Part shown: positions 45,713-59,699 of the stretch, piece by piece
Numbering within the stretch: position 1 is the first letter of the stretch
How the letters are laid out: each line of letters starts with the position of its first letter
Assembly: GCA_964017065.1 (NCBI GenBank)
Contig: OZ024785.1
Coordinates: 2,189,142 to 2,253,141 of the forward strand
Direction of reading: 5' to 3'
Length of the DNA stretch: 64,000 nt
Source: Haliclona indistincta
Taxonomy: Eukaryota > Porifera > Demospongiae > Haplosclerida > Chalinidae
Program-made: the position numbers and the translations under genes
Notes under the pieces: model-generated
The model's input: the letters and a program-made list of their open reading frames with translations, nothing else
Databases searched by the model: none
What the model was told of the DNA's origin: nothing

Positions 45713-46195
45713 GGCGCATGCGCGAGAGGGTTACGGTACTTAGTTTGTCATTCATTCGTTCCATCAATCGAGCTCCAGCGACCATTGCTCACTTCTGAAA
45801 CTCGGTCAAGGTATGAACAGGATTAGCACAACAATTGCTTGCAATGTGACTCGTGGATTTTGCTAAAGTGTTTTTGTTCTCGAGTTATGTATGGCTGGCT
45901 CACCTTGACAGCCATCTTGGACCTCTCTAGAACACAAACGCCTATACTTGACTACCTAGATGCTTGTAGACTCCATCTGAACTGTCTGAAGTTGTGTAGA
46001 CATCTCAAAAAAGCCTACAGCAATTTCACTCAGCTCACGTACGTGTTCATAGTCATGCCCACTTGGCACACATTGTGGTCAGTACTTTGTTAGCATAATA
46101 GTTTCAGCAGCACACCAAGTTCCTGCTGCAATTTGCAAACCACCTAATACTTGCAGCAACTTTGAAGGTCTACATGTAGGCTAGATATGTGCATG
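45713..46195. mobile_element. CCCTCGGCG-ended repeat, diverged copy
   Basis: Begins AATCCTCGGCGCATGCGCGA and contains the family's GTATGAACAGGATTAGCACA block. It is absent at the matching site of duplication 1 (near 20665), so it was inserted into the K intron after duplication. Confidence 0.6.
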
Positions 46196-47421
<1,226 letters not shown>

Positions 47422-49588
47422 AGTATAGGTGGTGGTCATAGAGGAAGTGTTTATGCTCCCTTTAACTGACTGTTTACAATAACACAGATTTGATGTATGA
47501 CAATACTGAAAGCTGAACAATAGTTAGAGTTCAAAACATTTTAGTAACATGGTCCCAGTACGTAAAAACATCTAGCAATGCACTGTTTCACTATGATAGG
47601 CAAAGCAACATCTGAAAACATACTAAGAATAATGAGCTTAGTTACACTGTTTTACACTTATCATGGTGTAACACCAGCTACAGTACTGAAGTGTGAAGCA
47701 GCATACTTGCTTCTGGGACACATTGTTAAGGTGATACGGAAGCCAAATTCATCTCTTGGATTTGTATTAATTTCATACCATGTGTTAAGTCAAGACTGGT
47801 AAGTATTCCAGAGTTACAGTGGAGAATACTGTCTGGTTTTTGATATATATCTTGCTAAATCGTTGCTAAATATGTCACTTATACAATCAAAATACAACGT
47901 AGGTAAGGAGCTATATTCCAAACCACAGGCTGCACCACAATTCCATAATTAATTTGAACTGTAATTTTGGTTTGCTGTAACTCAGCAGTGGAGTTTCAAC
48001 AATACTCAAGAGTTGCTGCATGGATTCTTAATCGATTTTGCGTTATTTTTACCGGAGGCCGCCACGAGCTCTTTGGTCTGAAAAGCTAGCTGGTCTGTTG
48101 AAAAAGCATTTTATGCTTATCAAAAGTCACAGGCATGTGGTTTATCTTAGTGAGGCGGCTTCCGGTAAGAAGTTAGCAACTTAAGTTTTCTGTTCAATTT
48201 ACTAGCGTACAGTACTTCTGGCAATAGCTAGGCAGAAAATAGTCAAAATCAGTTAGTGCATGTCTTTAAAACTGTTGTTGCATTTTGTATTATTAATCAT
48301 CTGTACTACCTTAACCTCACTTATTAACCTTAATAGCTTTCTCATGCACCAAGCATTACTCAACAGGTGTCACAATGGTTAAAAAAGAAGCTAAGTAAGC
48401 ACTATACTAAAAGGCAACATGGCTGATGACCAGATGTCCTTACTTAGTTCAGAAAACACTAACATAATTATGGTTACGTGGGGGGGGGGAATTATACCTT
48501 TACTATAGTAAGCTGATGTTGTTGACATTATCAGTATCATAATGTTGATGTTGTCAGTAAACACACGTTACTTACCTTCTGTGTCTCGAACACATCAGAG
48601 TACAGAGGCATATCTTGTACTATGATGTGGCACTGATGGAGTAGCATACTCTGGTGCTGATGATGAGACCAGACCTGGAGTCTGGATACAAGAACATGGT
48701 AGTGAACAAGATATGCACACATTTTTCTAATACATGTTTGGGTGTTGTACTTGTACAATCATTAATCAACAATAGTCCAATACATACAAATATATAAATA
48801 GCAGATGAGCAACAACATAAGCTGTTGGGTAACTGAATGTACAAACACAACTAAAAGACAATGAAATGTTTTTAGACCGTCTTCCTAGGAAATTCAAAAC
48901 AACCATGGAAGCTAGATAGTTTTTTGTGTACAAGAGGCACTCACCTGCTGCTGTAGAGCCTTCAGTGTACTAATGTCACCATTCTGTGAGTGAAAGAAGT
49001 TGACAAAGACTCAATACATGCTTGTAATGAAGCTAGTCAATACAGTAGTTTACTATTGAAAAGCATCAGCCATGTTCTAGCAAACTTAAGAAATGTTCCA
49101 AGTGAACAGATTTCACATAACCCTAGTCTACATGTAGACCTTCACAAGTATTAGCTATTAGGTGGTTTTGAAATTGTAGCAGGAACTTGGTTTTCAGGTA
49201 GTGCTGTCAAACTAACTGCTAATAGCCAAGAATGCATGTCTATAGCACTCAACAAAAGACTCTCCATACTTTGTAGGTATCTTTCCAAGAACAGAAATTG
49301 CAAAACAAAGCGATACTTAGCTATTTATGATGATTATCATGCGGTAAGACAGCAAACAACCGTGTTGTTGACGACACAAATACTTACGCATATAAACGGA
49401 CATAAACATATGACCCTTGCGCATACTGTGAATGGGTAATGAATGAACGAAAGAGCTGCACCCTTGTGCATGTGCCGAGGGTTAATAAGGCACAAATCAA
49501 GCTTTTGTGCTTTTGTAGCTGTTGCAAGAAAATCAACATGCTTTCAATAGAACAAAAAGCAGAGTCAATACAATGGTTTATCTATTGA

Positions 49589-51721
49589 CAAGAAATTAAA
49601 AAGATTTCTATCGAAATCAAAAGGATGTAGTGATGAAGAAATCTACCACTGGTTCACAATGTAAACCAACAAGGAACAAGCATAGAATGGTAACACGATT
49701 GACTTGCTAACAGACCATAGATCCCTACATCAGTGGCTGCTGTGGCCAGGCTATAGCTAGTTAAGCTATTTACTGTTGACTGACACTTTGAATAGAATTC
49801 AGCTTGTGACAAAATATTGATCTTATGTACAGCCACTGATGTAGGGATCTATGGTCTGTTAGCAAGTCAATCGTGTTACCATTCTATGCTTGTTCCTTGT
49901 TGGTTTACATTGTGAACCAGTGGTAGATTTCTTCATCACTACATCCTTTTGATTTCGATAGAAATCTTTTTAATTTCTTGTTTGTGTCCTTTTTTCTTTT
50001 TAGTGAAGTGCAGTTCAATATCATGCATGTACGGAGAAGTCTTTGTTTCCACCATTAGTTTAGTATTCCTGTTGTTGATGGCTTTTCTTAAACTTGTAGC
50101 TAAAATTGTTAAGCTGTATGTATCGGGTCTGCCTAGTCGCCTACGCATGCATGCAGTGCATACGAGCCCCGCCCACACTTGTTGTAGACCTACACAGCGG
50201 TTATAATTATCTGGCAAGTGCAGAATGGCGATCCTACACGAGCTTAACGTTCTTCGAAGACTCCAGGCAAATGCCGGGTGTGTGTTCTCCGTGATAGTGA
50301 TCCACACGGCGCAGCGATACTTTAGCTGCTTGGTCACGTGCGCTACCCATTGCTTGGTCACGTGCGTATTAAGACTGAGATATTAATGATGGAAAGATCC
50401 CAGCTTAAGATTCTAAGAACTATTCTTGGTGTTCCATCTCATGTACCATCCCTTGGTGTACATTATCTTTGTGGTACTATCCCAATCTCCTACCTCATTG
50501 CCCATAGACAGCTAAATTTTGTCAGAAATGTGCTAGCTCTTCCTGATTATGCTGTGTCTCGCGATATTCTTATTTATCGAGCTAATCAATGTCCACCTCC
50601 TTCTCAAAGCTTGATTCATTCTTTCTCTGCTCACTTAGACTCGTTTTCCCTTCCATCGGTCTTGGAACTTGTTTCAGATCTGCCATCCAAGAAAGCTTGG
50701 AAAGCTTTGACTAAAACCCTAGTTTTTGAAGAATTCCGTGATTCCATTGAGTCAACTACCCTGCCATCTCTCTCCCATATTGTTAACCTCCCTCCTGCTA
50801 TCAGATATGGTCATCCCGCTCCTATTATTGAAAAAGTCAAACACAATCTATCACTATCGCGTCTTTCTAATCTTCGGATAAGACTCATCCTTCACGCAAC
50901 TTCCCTCGCCTCTCACACTGCAGTTTTTAACACTCCGCGTGGCCAGTCGCCTAGATCGTTTTCTTGTCTTCTATGCTCTACTGACTCTTCAGAAGATCTG
51001 GGGCACTTTGTGTTCCAGTGTCCCGCACTACAGATTGTTCGCGATACGTGGTTTCCTAAAATTTATTCGTCCCCTCCCACTTCTGCACTAGTAATCAATC
51101 ACGTGATCGGAGTAGAATGGTTTGAAGATCAAGAACTGATTCTCCGATTCTTGGCAGATCTGTACAGCTACCGAGCTAAATTGTTACATTCTCTTCTTTC
51201 CCCACCAGATGGTGGTACTCTTCTCATTCGAGGAGGCAACAAAAACTAAGAAGAAGAAGAAGAAGCGTATTGCGCAATCACAATAATGGCGCATAACACT
51301 AAGCTAACAATGGATCACGATCGAGAAATCGCGGAACTTAGATCGCCGATACGCTAAAAACAAAGCTCAAAAGGCACATGCCAGGAGAATTTCACGACTG
51401 TTCGTGGATGTTTTGGTCTCGGCACTGCTCGCGTAAAGGCACTAGGCGAGTGGAAGAAAGAAAGAAGAAGAAAGAAGAAAACGAAGATGACGAAACTCGA
51501 TTTTCACCGTTTCCAGGTTCGTCACTTTAGTAACAATTTCGAGCAATCTCCTTGCTACTGTAAGATGGGGCAACGCCAGAGAGCAGATCTAAGTGTCTAA
51601 AGACGTATAAAATTCAACACCAGGCGAAATATCAGCGTTTGAACGCTAATACATTGTATGTAGCCGCCATCTTGTTTTCTCGTTCATCCCTACATAGGGA
51701 GACACTACCGTGTCTCCCTAA
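49589..51721 (+). mobile_element. Helitron-like element carrying a LINE insertion
   Basis: Net length is about 1232 bp without the LINE. It starts CAAGAAATTAAAAAG, has the 5' palindrome with arms of about 150 bp (49589 to about 49982), and ends in hairpin GGGAGACAC-TACC-GTGTCTCCC-TAA. The empty site in duplication 1 is TCTATTGA joined to TAACC at 25721/25722, again between A and T. It lies in an intron of K. Confidence 0.7.
50371..51264 (+). mobile_element. 5'-truncated young LINE with 7-bp target duplication
   Basis: The insertion is flanked by GCGTATT (50364-50370 and 51265-51271), which occurs once at the uninterrupted position of the sister element (44043-44049). It ends in a short (AAG)n tail. 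One open frame of about 292 codons (to 51249) encodes the C-terminal part of a LINE ORF2: ILMMERSQLKILRTILGVPS and a zinc-finger-like CLLCSTDSSEDLGHFVFQC (C-x2-C-x9-H-x4-C). The RT catalytic region is missing, so it is dead on arrival. It belongs to a different LINE family from those at 10385 and 62152. Confidence 0.88.
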
Positions 51722-51817
51722 TACTCATAAAACCATTTTTGAGCTGAATCAAGCAATTTTCTTCCAAATAAGGCACTAATCAAGCTTTTATGCACTTTTG
51801 TGGCTGCTGTAAGAAAA

Positions 51818-52341
51818 AAATAGCACCATAGGTGCTGATGCCTCGGTGAACGCACATGCATACTGAACAGCAATACTGGACTTGCTTCAAAAACACAGCA
51901 GCTATAATGCTATAACAGAGTCAGTTGAATTCATTCAACTGCCAGCATACAGCAATTTTATAGTTATGCAATCAGAAGCCAAACAGTGCTGACCACACTG
52001 TATAATTAACTGGGCGTGCCTACAATGGCCAGTAGAGTTAGCTTCCTCGCGCAGTTTATACGGACCTGCGCTGCCATCCTGCAGTATAAATCTAACCTAC
52101 AAGCTACTAGGCAGTCTGCTGTGGGTAGTTTTGTTCTCTGAGAAGTCCTGATCGTCAGCAAAAGCTAACTCTAGAACAAAGCTTTGCATCGAAATTTCGC
52201 TTTTTCACAACCGAGATAATATCGAGTTCTACCTGCATTGCAAGTTTCAGAGCTTACCTCCCAGCGCGCGCCGCAAAAATGGTGCAACAGACAGACAACA
52301 CGATTACAGTATGCCTCGTGGCTCCGCCCACCGAGGCCTAA
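51818..52341. mobile_element. GCCTCGGTG-ended repeat, copy in K intron
   Basis: Begins near GGTGCTGATGCCTCGGTG and ends near GGCTCCGCCCACCGAGGC. The matching stretch of duplication 1 (around 25815) lacks it. Same family as 9228-10035. Confidence 0.65.
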
Positions 52342-53516
52342 TAACATGTACACCACAGGTCAAGCAATACATGAGTGATTATTATGATACTTGAAAACAA
52401 AATTAATTATGTAAGTTGTGACCTGTTTTAAAGCATCTGCAGGAGTCATGTATTCTGGCATTGGTTGCTTGTTTTGTAGAGCAATGGACTGTGTACAGAT
52501 GAGACTAAACACAGCATACAAGCTACTGCATATAACACACCTTATCATCCTTGAGCTGTGGCGACTTCTCATCTTTAAATTCAGTATCAACAGTAGACAC
52601 ACTGTAATGGGATAGACAGTCAACACTGATCATGTACAGACACATCAAATTTACTCACCTTTCATCTGGCTGTAAGAGATTGATTACAAAAAGGAAGACG
52701 TAATCAAGGAGGAGGTCTCAATCTAACGTCTGACAAGAACTTACCTTTACTAATGAGTCCTTTCTCTTTCGTTGTCTCACATAGACTAACAGTACAATGA
52801 TAGCTATCACTGATACTACACCTATGACAACTAGTATCACAATAACTATCGCAATGACCACCAAGACTTGAGTACTAGAAGAAGCTGTAGGATTAACTTT
52901 AAAATTGTCCGTTTTTTATAACGCACATACATACCAACAATCGCTGGTGTTGCTGACGGTGATAAGCATGTTGATGTACAGACGAGACTCAGTGATGTGG
53001 ATGTAAAAGAAGAGAATACTATTTGTAATGGAGGGTATAGTAATGGAGCACTACAGTGCCTGTGAACTCACTCATAGTTGCTGTGCTGGATCTTGGGCAT
53101 TGTTCTGTTATGTAGTGATAATGATACACTAACTAAAGAGACCATCGGCTACTAACCTGTGACATTACTGATATTGACTGGTATCAGTTCATTAGTGCAG
53201 TTGTACTCAGCTAATATAGTGAGCACAGTGCAGTTGTGTGGATATGGGATTTGAAATACTGTCAGTCCATTGGTGGTACTCCTGGTAGCATTCAAGCATT
53301 CACTTCCACTAGCAATGAAATACTTGTAACCTCCTAGAGGCTGTGGTGATTCAAATAAACATGAATACTATAATACCAGTGAATTGAAGGTATAGTATTT
53401 ACTTGCCTCAAAGCTGATCATAACCATGTTATCCATTGATATGCACAAGCTATACTGAACCTTTTCAGGATCTAGGCAACAAGATGGATAATTCATAATA
53501 CCTAGTTATCTCAAAA

Positions 53517-53795
53517 GTGCTGTGGGCCAGTGGTAATTGTAACGTCAATTTGTCCTGGTCAAATTGCTTCAATGACCTGTCAAAATACTTTTTTCTGACA
53601 TAATTGCCAAACAGTGGTCAATGGGGTTGATTTCACTCAGAGTGAATATCATTAACAGCTACTTGCTGTGGTTTGGCTTCTAACAGCTTTGTAATCAAGT
53701 GCATGCTATATGTCAGGTCAATTTTTCCTGATGTCCGGACAAACTTTGCCTTGGCCTGACATTTGTCAAGCAATGCTCAAAAATTATAAATAGCA
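53517..53795. mobile_element. About 280-bp insertion specific to K intron 2
   Basis: Duplication 1 reads from ATCTCAAA directly toward TTTATGACGTGC (26970-26990), while here about 280 bp intervene. Ends AGTGCTGTGGG and AATAGCACT pair over 6 bases only. Internal TGTCAGGTCAATTTTTCCTG and TTGTCCTGGTCAAATTG parts are weakly inverted. Class unclear; possibly a hAT-type MITE. Confidence 0.45.
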
Positions 53796-55390
53796 CTGGA
53801 CGTGCTTACCTGGTACAAATGTGACTGGTGTAGTGAGGTTGGCTGGTGTGCTATTACCAGCAGGATTAGAAGCAATGACATGGAATGTATAATAATCACA
53901 CTCTGATGAGTTTAAAGCAGTCATCACTTCTTCTCTAGTGATAGTGATGTTAGTATTATTAGTCATTCTGATAGTAGTACTGATGTTAGCTGTGACAGTG
54001 TAGTGTAGCTGTACTGGAGAGGATGGAGCACTCCATGATAATATCAGAGCATTGTCACTGGACTGTGTTGATGTGAGGTTAGATGGTGCCTCAGGTGGAC
54101 CTGTCAAATGCAATTAGTAATAGAGTAGTAGCTGTGTCTCACCATAAGCTATAGTGAGAATGCAAGCTCATACGAATGGACGGACAGACAGACACACACA
54201 CACACACACACACAGTGTGACAGTGACACACACAGTGTAGTACATGTATATCACTCACCATAAGCTGTTAGAGTAGCAGTATTGGTCCTGAAAGCCATAA
54301 ACATGTTATTTGGCATTCGGCGAATAACCTCACACTGAATTGATACACCAGTAGTGTATTCTGGTAACACTAGAAGCTTACGAGTACCAGTTTGTAATAC
54401 TCCATTCTCTGTGACGCTCTGATTACTGGCTTGCAGTACTGTACCATCCATTATCCAGCTAAACAATCCATCAGTACACACGTGAACGTCACTATGGCGC
54501 CGACTGGTTGAACAGCAGTCATCGGATCAGGGCCATTGATAAGTGCACCAGCCGCCAATGTCATTGTCGCCGCATACATGTACAGGCTACATGTAGCAAT
54601 CAGAAACATCGAAATTTGTCTTGACTGTTTCCGTACCGCCATTTATTTACTTCCTTCCCCAGCTTTTACAAGTTTTAGCTCCTGAAAGGTCCACTTTTCG
54701 CTCCAGGGAAGACATCCGGTCAGAGTCAAAGGTCGAAATTTAACCTGTTTTGCACGGCTTTTTCTTTCTGCTAGAGACGTTGCCCGAGTTGTTGATGTTG
54801 CCTCGGATGTTGCTCACCAAGTTATGCAGACAGCAGCTGTAATTGTTTTCACCAGTGTGCATAAGCAAAATGACTTGGGAAGAGCGATCATCGGGAAGAC
54901 GGAATATCAGAAATCAGACAGGTTGTATATACTCTGTGGCCGGTGGCTGGACTAGAGTAGCAGTGGCTCAGAATCTGCTGTATTTTAATAACTAGTATTG
55001 GAAAGTAATATAGAATTCTTGACTGTAATAATACTGGCGTCCAGCTGTACGATAAGGTGTGAGCTTGATTAGATATCACTGAATGAGTGATGGCTGCAGT
55101 GACTTGTTAAGAGTGAAATTGACATACTGTAACATCCAGTGAGAATGGTGGGTTCTCCAACAGTGTCAGTATGAGCCTGGAGTCTAGTGAACTTGAATAC
55201 TATACCATACTGTTGATGTCTATGGTGCAATTTTTTGCAGAAACAGACTACCAGCCGCTCAGTGTGGTGTTGTTCTAGATTGTTTCATGTACTATTGTAT
55301 GAGGGTTCAACAAGAGCTGCCTTCATCTAATCTTCACCACAAGGCACTTGTGTAATTATGTCAATGCATGTACACAACAATACTTTACAG

Positions 55391-55774
55391 TAATAGCATC
55401 ATTGCTGTTCATAGTCAGTGTTGTCTTAGTTGGTTTGAAATTGTATCAGAAGCTAGAAGAGAATCGCTCATCATGATACTGGATCTGTTGATGTAAGTGT
55501 AGCAGCTAAATGATTCGTAAACGATGCATAATTACTGTGCAGCATAATAGATTCAAACATTAACATGGATGAAAATGAAGCATATGGTATGATGACTCAG
55601 GTGAGCTGTGAGTATTAGTCAGTCACTGGAAGATCTCCTGTATTGCAGGCTAGGACAAGAGAGCAGCAACCATCAGTGCCTTATGATGAAGTGCAGTATG
55701 AAGAGATTGAAACCAACACCACAGGATTCACTATTTCCACTAACGCTGCTTACTCCATTGTTCAAACTCATTAA
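55391..55774 (+). pseudogene. Orphan TM and tail exons H' (duplicate of H)
   Basis: Same arrangement as H, but the TM exon has a 4-base insertion after LYQK (AAGCTAGAAGAG) that shifts the frame. The tail exon 55649-55774 still encodes VPYDEVQYEEI and AAYSIV. It shows continuing decay after duplication. Confidence 0.7.
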
Positions 55775-56034
55775 ACCTCTCTTCTTGTACAAACATGTAG
55801 ATCTAGTTATTTTGTTTTGTACAGCAACGTCACTTCACTCACTTTAGATACGAGCCACGCCTTACTAGTTAGCCTCCTACCTCTAACTCGCTCCTTTACT
55901 GTAAACGTTTAAAATTCCCGCACTGTGCAGGGTGTCACGTGCGCATGCACTGGCGAGGCTACAGGGATGCATGACCGATAGAGTTTGCTGTCAGCCTGTC
56001 TTTGCTTCAGTATTCCCGACGCCGTGGCACTGCC

Positions 56035-58075
56035 ATGAATGTATCGTACAGCTTCTTGTGGACCATCTTGATCGGTTAGCTTGCATAACATGGTAATGAT
56101 AGGCTTGTTATTACACTGACTATTGTAGTGACTGCTGTTAGTTCTACTGACGATGGTACACTGGACAACCCGTCACCAGTACCACTGGGAACTACTGCAG
56201 TGTTTACGTGTAGTGGTACTGGGGTTTCAATAGGATGGCTCCCTGGAAATGCTACCAACATTTCGGTTATGGGTGACAGCCAAATTGGTACTGTTTTCAG
56301 AACATCAAGACTGTCAGTACCAGCCATTGAAGAGAACAACAACACTGCTATAACGTGTATAATATTTAGGACAATAGGAGGTAATCTTCAGAGGACTGAG
56401 AATTTGATAATATATGGTTAGAATCAACTTGATTACTGGGAGGTCAGTGAATGTGTTCTTAATGCAGGTCCTCCCTCAGAGCCAGTTGGTCTATCATCAG
56501 AGCTGTCACCAGTACCTGGTGTACTAGTGCTGAGCTGGTCTCCTCCATGGACTCCTGATGGAGTACAGCTATGCTACAATGTCACAGTGTGGACCAACAC
56601 CAGTACCATCACAATGTTCAATACCTCCTCCACCACCATCACTATCAGTAGAGACAACATCACTACCAGTGACTCCACATCAGAGTGTGATCAGTATGTG
56701 TGGAGTGTCACTGCTATCAATCCTGCTGGTACCAGTACACCTACTAACATCACTGCCACAATACCATCAGGTTTGCCAGCATTCTGTATTATGCCTCATA
56801 ATACTTGATTACCACACTAGCTCCAGTTGGTGGTATACTCAATCTATTGTGTACGATCAATACATCATTGCTAATATCACTGAAGGTATTTATTAAGCAT
56901 TCCTTTTACAAAAGAAATTAAAAAGATTTCTATCGAAATCAAAAGGATGTAGTGATGAAGAAATCTACCACTGGTTCACAATGTAAACCAACAAGGAACA
57001 AGCATAGAATGGTAACACGATTGACTTGCTAACAGACCATAGATCCCTACATCAGTGGCTGCTGTGGCCAGACTATAGCTAGTTAAGCTATTTACTGTTG
57101 ACTGACACTTTGAATAGAATTCAGCTTGTGACAAAATATTGATCTTATGTACAGCCACTGATGTAGGGATCTATGGTCTGTTAGCAAGTCAATCGTGTTA
57201 CCATTCTATGCTTGTTCCTTGCTGGTTTACATTGTGAACCAGTGGTAGATTTCTTCATCACTACATCCTTTTGATTTCGATAGAAATCTTTTTAATTTCT
57301 TGTTTGTGTCCCTTTTTCTTTTTAGTGAAGTGCAGTTCAATATCATGCATGTACGGAGAAGTCTTTGTTTCCACCATTAGTTTAGTATTGCTGTTGTTGA
57401 TGGCTTTTCTTAAACGTGTAGCTAAAGTTGTTAAGCTATACGTATCAGGTCTGCCTAGTCGCCTACGCATGCATGCAGTGCATACGAGCCCCGCCCACAC
57501 TTGTTTGTAGACGGTTATCATAATTATAGTGACTGATGCTAGTACAGTCATCAACACTTCATTACTCTCACCATCATCAAATGGTATAGTTATAGTTTTG
57601 TAGTTAAAATATTCATCTATTGCTCACAGATCATCAACTACCGGTAACAGTATCATGGTTATATGCTATAATACTGATACCAGTAATAGCATCATTGCTG
57701 TTCATAGTCACTGTTATCTTAGTTGGTTTGAAATTGTATTAAAAGAAGAGAATCACTCATCATGATACTGGATCTGTTGATGTAAGTGTAGCAAGCTAAA
57801 TGATTCATAAATGATGCATAATTACTGTGTAGCAAAATACAAAATTTGATTCAGTCATTAACATGGATAAAAATGAAGCGTATGGTATGATGACTCAGGT
57901 GAGCTGTGAGTATTAGTCAGTCAGTGGAAGATCTCCTGTATTGCAGGTTAGGACAAGAGAGCTGCAGCAACCATCAGTGCCTTATGATGAAGTACAGTAT
58001 GACGAGATTGAAACCAACACCACTGGATTCACTATTTCTACTAACGCTGCTTACTCCATTGTTCGAGCACATTAA
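56035..58075 (+). pseudogene. Receptor L: B-type receptor with lost exons
   Basis: Exons 56035-56074 (signal), 56129-56416 (Ig: FTCSG, IGWLP, ITCII), 56468-56770 (FN3) and 56821-56885 are intact and match B. The next two exons (the CLIDDV segment and first stalk exon) are gone, and a truncated Helitron-like repeat (56910-57515) stands in their place. Stalk (57531 on), TM (57636 on) and tail (57947-58075, VQYDEI and AAYSIV) follow, but the join from 56885 to the next stalk exon is out of phase, and the TM exon has a stop directly after KLY (CAA to TAA). It cannot make a full receptor; a secreted or truncated product cannot be excluded. Confidence 0.8.
56910..57515 (+). mobile_element. Truncated Helitron-like element in receptor L
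   Basis: Starts AAAGAAATTAAAAAGATTTC, includes the full 5' palindrome, and stops after GCCCACACTTGTTTGTAGAC, so the 3' hairpin end is missing. Compared with B, both borders coincide with the loss of two receptor exons. Confidence 0.7.
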
Positions 58076-58242
58076 TACTCTCTTCTTGTACAAACATGTC
58101 ATTTAGTTTTGTACAGCAACGTCGCTTGAGATACGAGCCACGCCTTAGCCTCCTCCCACACGACAATAGCTGAACTCGAGCGATAGCAAATAAAGTCTAA
58201 CCGGGCATATTTGTCTTGCCTCGATCAGCGATGTGTGGTGCC

Positions 58243-59537
58243 ATGAGGCTCTGTGCAATTGTCTGGTTAGTCGTTATCTACTATAGCTGTTTGGTAGAGT
58301 CAATCATCAGTGGACCTTTCCCGCAAAATGTGATAACAAGAATCGTCTCAACGGTTGAATTTAAATGCTCTGTAAACACCACCCAACTAACAGCAGGAAC
58401 GTTTAACGCGATGACATGGACAGAAGATGGTGTTGCCATTGTTGGTCAAGCTATGAGTGAAGAAACTGGAGATGTTAGAAGCAGTACTGTCACACTGACA
58501 GTGACTGAGGAGAATTTGTCAGGAGTAAATCCACTATCACAAGTTATTGGTGGAAATGCTACTCTCATCACCTACGGTACTGTTTTTATTCACTAGTTGA
58601 GCCTCTTTACTATGATTTATAATGCAGGTCCTCCACAAGCGGTTTCAAATTTAACAACTATGGTCACAAAGTCTAGTGACAATGATCTGATATTATCATG
58701 GAGTGCTCCATCCTCTCCACACACACTGTTGATATCAACAGTGACTTATCACTGTTGATATCAACAGTGACTTATCACTGTTGATATCAACATCACACTA
58801 TTAGTAGAGAATCAATGCGGCACACTCACACACACTGTTGATATTAATCAAACAGGTATGATGCATTTAAAAGTCACCTCAGTCAAACACATTCAATACA
58901 TTGTTTTTACAGTGACTTGCGGATTTCAATCATTTGCCATAAATGGTATGTTATTGTTGATAATGAATGTCAATAGTTATTAGTGTCCATCATATAGTGA
59001 CTGATGCTAGTACAGTCATCAACACTCCATTACTCTCACCGTCATCATCAAAATTAATGGTAGTTATTGTTTGTAGTTAAAATATTCAACTATTGCTCAC
59101 AGATCATCAACTACCGGTAACAGTATCATGGTTGTATGTTATAATACTGGTACCAGTAATAGCATCATTGCTGTTCATAGTCAGTGTTATCTTAGTTGGT
59201 TTGAAATTGTATAAAAAGAAGAGAATTGCTCATCATGATACTGGATCTGTTGATGTAAGTGCAGCAAGCTAAATGATTCGTAAACGATGCATAATTATTA
59301 CTGCGTAGCATAATACACAGTTTGATTCAGACTTTGACATTGATAAAAATGAAGCATTATAGTATGATGACTAAGGTAAGCTGTGAGTATTAGTCAGTCA
59401 CTGGAAGATCTCCTGTATTGCAGGCTAGGACAAGAGAGCAGCAGCCATCAGTGCCTTATGATGTACAGTATGAAACCAACACCACAGGATTCACTACTTC
59501 TACTAACGCTGCTTACTCCATTGTTCGAACACATTAA
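58243..59537 (+). pseudogene. Receptor M: chimeric broken receptor
   Basis: The 5' part is MRLC-type (signal peptide and Ig exon from 58243), and the 3' part is B-type (stalk, TM near 59104-59260, tail 59424-59537). The Ig domain has lost LIQCSVFI, including its second Cys, by an in-frame deletion. The FN3 exon (from 58628) is cut after CCATCCTCTCC and fused to a fragment of the CLIGDV exon through a 26-bp tandem repeat, which introduces a stop. The tail is shortened to YDVQYETN, losing the VxYxxI site but keeping AAYSIV. It looks like a product of unequal recombination between the two receptor types. Confidence 0.8.
58725..58791. repeat. 26-bp tandem repeat at the M fusion point
   Basis: Two and a half copies of a 26-bp unit containing the palindrome GTTGATATCAAC, derived from the ACTGTTGATATCAA part of the CLIGDV exon. 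It marks the exon fusion in M. Confidence 0.85.
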
Positions 59538-59699
59538 TTATCTCTTCTTGTACAAACATGTAGCATTTTGTTTTGTACAGCAACGTCACTTGAGATACGA
59601 GCCACGCCTTGGCCTCCTCCCACGCGACACGCGCGGAACTCGAGTAGTTGGGCGTGGCCCGACCTAGAACTCGATCGAGCAAAATTTGAACACGCTAGC

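Noticed and set aside
49949..50206. Hydrophobic frame MISIEIFLISCLCPFFFLVKC, also at 43610 and 57271
   Set aside because: Part of the Helitron-like repeat; copies elsewhere (21882-22070) differ by frame-disrupting changes, so coding selection is not visible.
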